Part shown: positions 17,426-25,300 of the stretch, piece by piece
Layout: each line of letters starts with the position of its first letter
How positions within the stretch are numbered: position 1 is the first letter of the stretch
Origin: Dechloromonas denitrificans
GTDB lineage: Bacteria; Pseudomonadota; Gammaproteobacteria; Burkholderiales; Rhodocyclaceae
DNA length: 64,000 bases
Direction: 5' to 3'
Assembly: GCF_020510685.1 (NCBI RefSeq)
Contig: NZ_CP075185.1
Coordinates: 2,790,001-2,854,000, forward strand
The notes under the pieces: model-generated
What the model saw: the letters and a program-made list of their open reading frames with translations, nothing else
Databases searched by the model: none
Told to the model about the DNA's origin: nothing
Made by a program: the position numbers and the translations under genes

Positions 17426-18826
17426 TCAGGCGGCGACGACCACACAATTCTTGCCCCTCTGCTTGGCCAGGTAGCTCGCCTCATCGGCCCGGCGAATCAG
17501 CGAATTATTGCTATCGCCGCCGCGCTGTTCGGCAACGCCGATACTGACGGTACAGCGGATCGAGCGGCCGTCGGCCGCAATGACTTCCTGACTGGCAAAG
17601 CCGCTGCGCAAACGCTCGGCCATCGCCAGCGCCGCCTCGATACCGGCTTCCGGCAGGAGGACGACAAACTCCTCGCCACCATAACGATAACCGCTGTCGC
17701 TGCGCCGCAGGCAATGCGCGATCACGCCGGCCAGCGCCTTGAGGACACGGTCCCCTTCGAGATGGCCGAAACTGTCGTTGATCCGTTTGAAATTGTCGCA
17801 ATCGATCACCAGCAGCGACAACGCACGCTGGTAGCGGTCGCTGCGTTCCAGTTCGGACTGCAGACGCTGATGCAGATAACGCGAGTTGTACAAACCGGTC
17901 AGCGAATCGGTCAGGCTCAACAGCCGGTAGCGCTCCTCGCTTTCGCGCAGCGCCTCCTCGGCGCGCCGCCGTTCGGTGACGTCCTGCAAGGTTTCGATGG
18001 CGCCGACCAGTTCGCCGAGCGCATTGCGCAACGGCGCCGCCGTAAAAAACAGCCAGCGGCCGCCTTCGCCAAAATGCGGGAAGAAATCCTCCGCTTCGTA
18101 ACCACCGTGCACCAGCAGCGAAGGCCGAAAACGGCCGTGATAGAAGCGATCGACCGCTGCTTCGCTGGCCCCGTCGATAACCAGATCGGCCATGATCGGC
18201 CGCGGCGACGGATAAAAAGCCTGCCACTGGTTACCGCTGCCGATGACGTGGCGGGCCGACATGCCGGTCAGCACTTCACAGGCATGGTTCCAGTGGGTAA
18301 CCCGATGCCCGGCGTTGATGACCAGCGTCGCCACCGACATGCCATCGACGATCTGCGCCAGATGGGCTTCGCTCTCGCGCAGAGCCGTTTCGGCCCGCCG
18401 TTGCTCGGTGACATCCTGCAGGGTTTCGATGGCGCCGATGACTTTGCCCTCTGCATCGCGCAGCGCCGCCGCCGTGAAATACAGCCAGCGCCCGCCAGCA
18501 CCGAAGCCCGGAAAAAAATCCTCGGCTTCGAATGCCCCGTCGATCAAGGCCGAGCGCTTGAATTTGCCATGATAAAAACGCTCCGCCACGGCATCCGGCG
18601 CGCCATCGACGATCAGGTCGGCGAGAATCGGCCGGGCTGCGGGGTAAAACGGCCGCCAATGCTCGTTGGCACCGATGATTTGCGAAGCCGGCGTGCCGGT
18701 CAGCTGGACGCAGGCGCGATTCCAGTGCGTCACGCAATGCCGGGCATCGATAACGATGGTCGCAACCGGACTCCCCTCGACCAACTGGGAGAAATCATTG
18801 CAGCTTGCGTGGGGCGTAGCTGACAT
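17426..18826 (-). CDS. PAS-PAS-GGDEF diguanylate cyclase
   Basis: A soluble 466-residue protein with two tandem PAS domains (about 11-143 and 154-287) and a C-terminal GGDEF domain with GGEEF at 383-387, which is an active-site variant accepted in working cyclases. No EAL domain and no membrane helix are present, so it should make c-di-GMP in the cytoplasm. The two PAS domains are clear internal duplicates with a 144-residue offset: both contain RFYHG(K/R)F, EAEDFFP, GGRWL and GAIETLQDVT. The ATG at 18826 has AGGAGG nine bases upstream. It is divergent from nth. Confidence 0.9.
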   Translation of the reverse strand: MSATPHASCNDFSQLVEGSPVATIVIDARHCVTHWNRACVQLTGTPASQIIGANEHWRPFYPAARPILADLIVDGAPDAVAERFYHGKFKRSALIDGAFEAEDFFPGFGAGGRWLYFTAAALRDAEGKVIGAIETLQDVTEQRRAETALRESEAHLAQIVDGMSVATLVINAGHRVTHWNHACEVLTGMSARHVIGSGNQWQAFYPSPRPIMADLVIDGASEAAVDRFYHGRFRPSLLVHGGYEAEDFFPHFGEGGRWLFFTAAPLRNALGELVGAIETLQDVTERRRAEEALRESEERYRLLSLTDSLTGLYNSRYLHQRLQSELERSDRYQRALSLLVIDCDNFKRINDSFGHLEGDRVLKALAGVIAHCLRRSDSGYRYGGEEFVVLLPEAGIEAALAMAERLRSGFASQEVIAADGRSIRCTVSIGVAEQRGGDSNNSLIRRADEASYLAKQRGKNCVVVAA

Positions 18827-18919
18827 CTGAGCCGCCCTCCTTCTCGGTTGGGTAGAATCTTGTTTTGTGCAATATGGCGTATTCTGCAACGCCTGACAAT
18901 CCACCGCCGCCGCTACCCC

Positions 18920-19552
18920 GTGAAAAAAGCCGATATCGAGCTGTTCTTTGCTCGCCTGCGCGCCGCCAACCCGGCGCCGACCACCGAACTGCATTACGCC
19001 ACGCCATTTCAACTGCTGATCGCGGTCATTCTTTCCGCCCAGGCCACCGATGTCGGCGTCAACAAGGCAACCGCCCGCCTGTTTCCCGTCGCCCCCACCC
19101 CCGACCGAATGCTGGCGCTCGGCATCGAGGGCCTCAGCGATTACATCAGGACCATCGGCCTCTACCGGACCAAGGCGAAGAACGTCATCGCCACCTGCCG
19201 CCTGTTGCTCGAACTGCACGACGGCGAAGTTCCGGCCGACCGCGCGGCGCTCGAAGCCCTGCCCGGCGTCGGCCGCAAGACCGCCAACGTGGTGCTCAAC
19301 ACCGCCTTCGGCCAGCCGACCATCGCCGTCGACACGCACATTTTCCGGCTCGGCAACCGGACCGGCCTGGCCCCGGGCAAGACGGTGCTCGAAGTCGAAC
19401 AGAAGCTGCTCCGCGTCACGCCCGACCACTACAAGAAGGATGCCCACCACTGGCTGATCCTGCATGGCCGCTATATCTGCAAGGCACGCAAGCCGGAATG
19501 CGCGCGCTGTGTCGTGGTCGACCTTTGCGGCTTCAAGGGCAAGACGCTATGA
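18920..19552 (+). CDS. nth: Endonuclease III
   Basis: DNA glycosylase/AP lyase that removes oxidised pyrimidines in base excision repair. Starting at the GTG 18920, the protein has 210 residues. The catalytic lysine K120 in the helix-hairpin-helix (LPGVGRKTANVV), the catalytic aspartate D138 (VDTHIFRLGNR) and the [4Fe-4S] cysteines C187, C194, C197 and C203 (CX6CX2CX5C) all fall at the positions known for the E. coli enzyme. That agreement supports the GTG over the upstream in-frame ATG at 18848. Its stop overlaps the next gene (ATGA). Confidence 0.95.
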   Translation: MKKADIELFFARLRAANPAPTTELHYATPFQLLIAVILSAQATDVGVNKATARLFPVAPTPDRMLALGIEGLSDYIRTIGLYRTKAKNVIATCRLLLELHDGEVPADRAALEALPGVGRKTANVVLNTAFGQPTIAVDTHIFRLGNRTGLAPGKTVLEVEQKLLRVTPDHYKKDAHHWLILHGRYICKARKPECARCVVVDLCGFKGKTL

Positions 19553-20568
19553 AGGTCGCCAGCGCCCTGGTTTCCGGCCTGCGCCCCGGGCCGGAACTGG
19601 CCGCCGAGGCGGTACGCCAGGCCCTGGCGGAGGCCGGGCTGGAACGGGCCGAACAGATCATCCTGCTGCTCAGCCGCGATTTCATCCGCCATGCACCACC
19701 GGCAATTCTTGCGGCAGCGCGGGCCGGCGGCTGCCTGCAGGTTGGCGGCGGGACGGCCAACGGCTTGTTCACCGAACGCGGCTGGCAATGCGACCAGCCG
19801 GCCGCCGCCGCCCTGGTCCTGGCCGCCGATTCGGCCGACCCGCCCCCTGCGACGACGCCTACTCTCTGCTTCAGCGGTCACGGCGCCCTGCCCTTCGACT
19901 GGCAGGCCGGCCCGCCGCGCGCCGGACTGCTCGACACCGATGCCGCCGTCTGGGCGCATGGCCGACTGAACACCAGCGGCTGCGCCGAATTCAATCTGCC
20001 CGGCCTGCGCAGCAGCCTGGCGCTGAGCACCGGGCTACGTTGCCTGGGTGAAGCGCAGCCGGTCGAGCTCAGCGAAAGCTACGATTTGCGCCGCGTCGGC
20101 GGCCACAGCGCCGTCGACAGCCTGCGCCGCGCCCTGCCGCCCGAGCTGCGGCAGAATCCGCCGGTGCACCAGATTGCTGTCCTGCGCCAGCCGGACGAGC
20201 CGGCGATCCCGATCCTTTCGGCCAATGCCGACGGTTCGCTGACGCTGGCCGCCGAACTGCCGATCGGCGAAAAAATCACCTGGACCATCCGCCAGCCGCT
20301 GGCCGCCGAGCAGGACATGCGCCAAGCTCTGGCAGCGGCAGGCAAGGCCGGGCCGGCGCCGGATTTCGCGCTGATGTTTTCCTGCATCGGCCGCGGCCCG
20401 CTCTTCTACGGCGACGACGACCGCGACCTCCAGGCCTTTCGCGAGCAGTTTCCCGGCACGCCGCTGCTCGGCGCCTACGGCAGCGGCCAGATCGCGCCGG
20501 GCGCCTCGGGCAACCGGCTGTTCCACAATTCCGCCATCACCCTACTTTTTGCGAGTTCTCATGTTTAA
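19549..20568 (+). CDS. FIST N- and C-domain protein
   Basis: A 339-residue soluble protein with a FIST-like layout: an N-terminal domain with a glycine-rich GGCLQVGGGTANGLF strand (about 61-76) and a C-terminal part ending in FALMFSCIGRGPLFYG, PLLGAYGSGQIAP and a final hydrophobic strand. FIST domains are thought to sense small ligands, possibly amino acids, in signalling proteins; here the domain stands alone with no transducer domain attached. It overlaps nth by four bases upstream and the DUF1841 gene by eight bases downstream, so the three are likely one operon. The role of a FIST protein behind a repair enzyme is unknown. Confidence 0.75.
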   Translation: MKVASALVSGLRPGPELAAEAVRQALAEAGLERAEQIILLLSRDFIRHAPPAILAAARAGGCLQVGGGTANGLFTERGWQCDQPAAAALVLAADSADPPPATTPTLCFSGHGALPFDWQAGPPRAGLLDTDAAVWAHGRLNTSGCAEFNLPGLRSSLALSTGLRCLGEAQPVELSESYDLRRVGGHSAVDSLRRALPPELRQNPPVHQIAVLRQPDEPAIPILSANADGSLTLAAELPIGEKITWTIRQPLAAEQDMRQALAAAGKAGPAPDFALMFSCIGRGPLFYGDDDRDLQAFREQFPGTPLLGAYGSGQIAPGASGNRLFHNSAITLLFASSHV

Positions 20569-20992
20569 TCCCTCCCGCGAGCAGGTCCGTCTATTTTTCT
20601 GCGATGCCTGGAAAAAGCATCTTGAGCGCCTGCCGCTGGTCGGCGCCGAAGTGACCGCCGTCGATCTGGCCGCCCGCCATCCCGAATACCATGCGCTGCT
20701 GAGCGATGCCAAGGGGGCGCTGGAGAAGGAATGGACGCCGGAAGGCGGCCAGATGAACCCCTTCCTCCACCTCTCGCTGCACCTGGCTATCCACGAACAG
20801 GTCAGCATCGACCAGCCGCCCGGCATCCGCGCCGCCTTCGACAGCCTGCGCGCCCGGATGGAGCCGCACGACGCCGAACACGTGCTGCTCGAATGCTTGG
20901 CCGAAACGATCTGGCGAGCCCAACGGGACGGGACGGCGATGGATGCGCTGGCCTATGTCGACGCGGTGCGCCGCAAGTCCAGCCTGATCTGA
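20561..20992 (+). CDS. DUF1841 family protein
   Basis: A 143-residue protein that begins MFNPSREQVRLFF, the usual opening of the DUF1841 family, and includes NPFLHLSLHLAIHEQ in the middle, also characteristic. It is soluble and mostly helical with a histidine-rich central helix. The ATG at 20561 was preferred to a TTG four codons upstream because it matches the family start. It overlaps the FIST gene by eight bases. No function is known for the family. A strong hairpin follows the stop codon. Confidence 0.85.
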   Translation: MFNPSREQVRLFFCDAWKKHLERLPLVGAEVTAVDLAARHPEYHALLSDAKGALEKEWTPEGGQMNPFLHLSLHLAIHEQVSIDQPPGIRAAFDSLRARMEPHDAEHVLLECLAETIWRAQRDGTAMDALAYVDAVRRKSSLI

Positions 20993-20995
20993 AAC

Positions 20996-21022
20996 CCGCC
21001 CTTCGGCCGACGAAGGGCGGTT
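20996..21022. terminator. Bidirectional hairpin terminator
   Basis: A perfect 10-bp stem (20996-21005 with 21011-21020) closes a 5-base loop between two convergent genes. On the plus strand it is followed by only two T residues, so termination strength is uncertain. Confidence 0.6.
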
Positions 21023-21032
21023 AGGCCGCCGC

Positions 21033-21806
21033 CTAGCGCGGAATCTGGTAGTTGTTCTGGGTCATCAGGTCGACGCCGCATTCCAGGCTTTCGACCCAGG
21101 CAATGAAGTCATTGACCGCCGACTGGCCGACGAAACGGCTGCCGTGCTGCGGCACGATCTGCTCGATCTCCAGCTGGCGCACCATGTTGGCCCAGAAGCG
21201 GCACACCTTGCGGGTCACGATGTAGCGCCGGTGGAACGGCTCCATGAAACGGACATGGCTGGCGAAATCGCTGATCGGCTCGGCGGCCTTCTCGTGCGGC
21301 ACCAGTGATGCACCGAGGTCGCCGGAAAAAAGGATTTTGGCGACCGGATCGTAAAACTGGAAGTTGCCTTCGGCGTGCATGAAGTGGGCCGGCAAGGCCA
21401 GCAGCTTGCAACCGCCCAGACGGATCACCGTGCCCTGATCGGGAATGCCGAGGATCCGGTCGGAAACGTCGCGGCCGGTCGTGAAGTGCGGCACGAAGCG
21501 GGTCCACAGGCTGGAAATCATCACCTTGCAGTGCGACGCGATGAACCATTTGTTCACCGACGCGATGATGTCCGGGTCCGGGTGGGAAGCGAGGATGTAG
21601 TCGAGATCCTTGGACGAGAAATGCTTCTGCATATCCATCAACAGACCGGTGTAGGTCATGTTGCCGCCCGGATCGATCAGCGCCCCGTGGCCGTTGTCGA
21701 CCACCAGAAACTGGTTGCACTGCACGGCACCGGCCGCTGAATCGTCGACCAGATCGTAGAAAGCGTGGACGATGTGCTTACCGTCATTGAACAGCTCGAT
21801 GGCCAT
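21033..21806 (-). CDS. Oxygen-binding di-iron (ODP) metallo-beta-lactamase-fold protein
   Basis: A 257-residue protein with the flavodiiron-type metallo-beta-lactamase fold and no flavodoxin or rubredoxin domain. Likely metal-binding segments are ASHPDPD (about 73-79), PAHFMHAEGNFQFYD, LFSGDLGAS and VPQHGSR. They resemble the stand-alone ODP family, whose di-iron site binds oxygen and serves as a sensor or scavenger. The HxD..D pattern differs from the HxExDH of classic flavodiiron proteins. The ATG at 21806 was preferred to an upstream one because the family start MxIxLFNDGxH follows it. It is a single gene, convergent with DUF1841. Confidence 0.75.
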   Translation of the reverse strand: MAIELFNDGKHIVHAFYDLVDDSAAGAVQCNQFLVVDNGHGALIDPGGNMTYTGLLMDMQKHFSSKDLDYILASHPDPDIIASVNKWFIASHCKVMISSLWTRFVPHFTTGRDVSDRILGIPDQGTVIRLGGCKLLALPAHFMHAEGNFQFYDPVAKILFSGDLGASLVPHEKAAEPISDFASHVRFMEPFHRRYIVTRKVCRFWANMVRQLEIEQIVPQHGSRFVGQSAVNDFIAWVESLECGVDLMTQNNYQIPR

Positions 21807-21942
21807 AAAACCCCCTGATGACAAGGGCGTCATTATGGCCAGCGCGCCGGGTTTTGCCTAGTTCAAACTATCTAGTTACATTGGTGGCGGCATGCTTGCC
21901 GCGCCACCGCCCCCAATTCTGGCTGGAGGCGGGAGACGGCCG

Positions 21943-22257
21943 TTACGCCGTCTTGTGCTCTTCGCCGTCCTTGCTCTGGCTGCCCAGGCTCAGTTCGCCG
22001 TTTTCGCTGAGGGCGAAGAAGAAAGCATCGACCGCCTTCGGCTCGCCCGAGGCGCAGAAAGTCGTCTTGCCGCAATCGCACTGGCCGACCCAGATCGCAT
22101 TGAGGCCGCGCAGGCCGCGCGTGCTAACCGGGTTGATCGTCGTCACATCGCCGCCACAGGTATTGCAAATCAGCTTTTCCGGCCGCGCTGCGGCGAGCTT
22201 GGCCTGCGCCTGCGCGATACGAGCCGCCTGATCGCCGCGTTGTTTTGCCTGTCCCAT
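21943..22257 (-). CDS. Small zinc-ribbon-like protein
   Basis: A 104-residue protein with five cysteines: C31 and C34 (CNTC) and C60, C62 and C68 (CDCGKTTFC), which could form a zinc ribbon. The first 30 residues are basic, alanine/glutamine rich and helical (MGQAKQRGDQAARIAQAQAK). The ATG at 22257 has GGGGAAAG at correct spacing. No enzyme motif is seen and I do not recognise the family beyond a conserved hypothetical. It is divergent from the alpha-2-macroglobulin gene. A nucleic-acid or protein-binding role is possible but is a guess. Confidence 0.65.
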   Translation of the reverse strand: MGQAKQRGDQAARIAQAQAKLAAARPEKLICNTCGGDVTTINPVSTRGLRGLNAIWVGQCDCGKTTFCASGEPKAVDAFFFALSENGELSLGSQSKDGEEHKTA

Positions 22258-22383
22258 CACTTTCCCCGGTTTGTTCGATAAAACGCGGAGGATAGCCGGG
22301 CCGGGCAGCGATGTCGATTGCCCCGCCATCTGTGGCAATATCGCTGATGCCCTGGGCATTCCCAACTTTTGGCGCGACCACCG

Positions 22384-25300
22384 ATGAAAACTGCTCACAC
22401 CCTTGCCCTGTCCGGGCTTCTGCTCGCCGCGCTCGGCAGCCAGGCCGCTACCGTTCAGCAATTCCAGCCGCAAGGCCAGGTGGCCGAACAAAGCCGGGCC
22501 ACCGTGCGCTTCAGCAGCGACATGGTCAAGTTGGGCGAGGCCGACGCCGCGCCGCCGTTCGTCATCGACTGTGCCGGCATTGCCGGTGAAGGCCGCTGGA
22601 TCGACAGCCGAGCCTGGGCCTGGCAGCTGGCCCGGCCTCTGCAAGCCGGCGAGCGCTGCAGCTTTTCGCTGAAACCCGGCTTGACCGCCGTCAATGGTGA
22701 AGGGGTCAGCGGCAAGAGCCGTTTCGAGTTTGTTGGCGCGGCGCCCCGCCCGTGGCGAATCCAGCCGAGCGCCGGCGCGGCCATCGAGGAAGACCAGGCC
22801 TTCGTCATCCATGGCGGCGGGCCGCTTGACGGCAAATCGCTGGAAGGCAATCTGTGGTGCGAAGCCGACGGCGTCGGCCAGCGCATTCCGGCCCGCCCGG
22901 TGAGCAAGGAAATCCGCGCCGCAGTGCTCGACCAGATTGGCGGCATGCCTGCCACGTCGATCGTCGTCAGCTGCAGCGAAAGCCTGCCGGCCGGCCGCAA
23001 GATGAAGCTGGTCTGGGGCAAGGGCATCCGGGCGGAGAACGGCACGCCGACCGGCAAGGAAGAAAGCTTCCTTTACAAGGTGCGCGAACCGTTCAAGGCG
23101 ACCCTCGGCTGCGAACGCGAAAAGGCCGGCGCGCCGTGCTCGCCGCTTTCGGCGATCACACTGAATTTCAATGCCGCCTTCGCGGCCAAACTGCTCGGCA
23201 AATTCCGGCTGGTCACCGGCGACGGGCCGCGCGCCCCGCTCGACCCCAACCAGAAGAACAACGAGAAGGAAGCGGTCTTCCAGTCCGTCACCTTCCCCGG
23301 CCCATTCCCGCAGAACGCCGAACTCACCGTGGAAATTCCCGCCGGCCTGAAGGACGAAGCCGGTCGCCCGTTGGCCAACGCCGCCAGCTTTCCGTTGAAG
23401 AGCCGGACCGGCAGCCTGCCGCCGCTCGCCAAGTTCCCCGGCAATTTCGGCATTGTCGAACTGAAAGAAGGCGGCCTGCTGCCGGTGACGCTGCGTAATA
23501 TCGAAGCCAGCCTGAAAACCGCCCACCTCACCCTGCCAGGCAGCCACCGTTTCAGCGCCCAACGGCTGACCGAAGACGCCGACGTGATCGTGGCGATGCA
23601 AGCGCTGGAAAAATTCGAGCAGCAGACCGGCAAAGTCCGGATGACCATCGACGGCGTCAGCGAATTGCGCTTCGACCCGTATTACGCCCGCGAACTCTCC
23701 TTCCTCGCCAAGCGCCCCGGCGTCACCCGGCAGGATCTGCCGAAGCCCGGCGGCAGCGGCGAATTCGAGGTGGTCGGCATCCCGCTCGGCAAGCCCGGCT
23801 ACCACATCGTCGAAATCGAGAGCCAGTTGCTCGGCAACGCGCTGCTCGCCACCCCGAAGCCGATGTACGTGCGCACTGCGGCGCTGGTCACCAACCTCGC
23901 CGTGCATCTGAAAACCGGCAAGGACAATGCGCTGGTCTGGGTCACCGCGCTCGATTCCGGCCAGCCGGTGGCCGATGCCGAGGTGCGCATTTCCGGCTGC
24001 GACGGCCGCTCGCTGTGGCAGGGTAAGACCGATCGCCTCGGCCGCGCCGCGGTCGATCAGGCCCTGGCCGCCCCGAACTGCCGCAACAGCGGCAATTTCC
24101 TGTTCGCCAGCGCCCGTTTGAACGGCGACTACAGCTTCGTTCGGTCCGACTGGAACGAGGGTATCGAGCCATGGCGCTTCGGCGTCGAAACCTGGGGTTC
24201 GACCGGCGACTTCAAGATTCACAGCATCCTCGACCGAAGCCTGTTCCGGCTCGGCCAGACGGTGTCGCTGAAACACATCGCGCGCAGCCGCACCAGCCGC
24301 GGCTTTGCCCTGCCCGACCTGGCCACGCTGCCCGACAAGCTGGTCATCCGGCACCGCGAGAGCGGCACCGAGTTCACCCAGCCGGTGAACTGGGATGCCC
24401 AGGCATCGGCCGTCAATAGCTGGAAAGTGCCGGAATCGGCCAAGCTCGGCACCTACGAGATCGCCCTCAGCGGCGGCAAGCGGGGCGAAATCAGCAGCGG
24501 CGAAATCCGCGTCGCCGACTTCCGCCTGCCGGTGTTCACCGGCAGCGTGCAAGGCGTGCCGCCCCGCCAGGTGGCCCCGGCCAAGGTGCCGCTGGCACTC
24601 GGCCTGTCCTTCCTGAACGGCGGCGCGGCGAAGCATGCCGAGGTCCAGGTATCGGCCACACTGCGCCCGCGCTGGCCGAGCTACCCGCATTACGACGGCT
24701 ACAATTTCCAGATCAATTTCGATGCCGATGCCCTCGCCGCCTTCAAGGTGGACAACGGCCGCGAAGAAGAAACGCTGATCCTCGACAAGCAAGCCGTGCA
24801 ACTCGACAAGGCCGGCGCCGGCAAGCTCGATGTGGTGCTGCCGGCCAAGCCGAAAGGCCCGAGCGAAGTGCATGCCGAAATGAGCTTTGCCGACCCGAAT
24901 GGCGAAATCCAGACGATCGGCGGCCGCGTCGAGCTGTGGCCGGCCGCCCTCGCCATCGGCCTCAAGGTGGCCGACTGGGCGTCGTCCTCGGGCAGCAACC
25001 GGGTCGAAGTGGTGGTTCTCGACACCGCCGGCAAGCCGCTGGCCGGTCAGGCGGTCAACGTCAAGGCCAAGCGCCGCATCGACACCAGCCACCGCCGGCG
25101 CATCGTCGGCGGCTTCTACGCCTACGAGAACAGCACCGAATACAAGGAGATCGGCGAAGTCTGCGCCGGCACCACCGACAGCCGCGGCCTGCTGCTCTGC
25201 GAGCCGAAAGCCAGCGATGCCGGCTCGATCTACCTGCTCGCCGAGACCAAGGACAAACAAGGCAATATCGCCCGCGCCGGCAGCAGTTACTGGGTCACCG

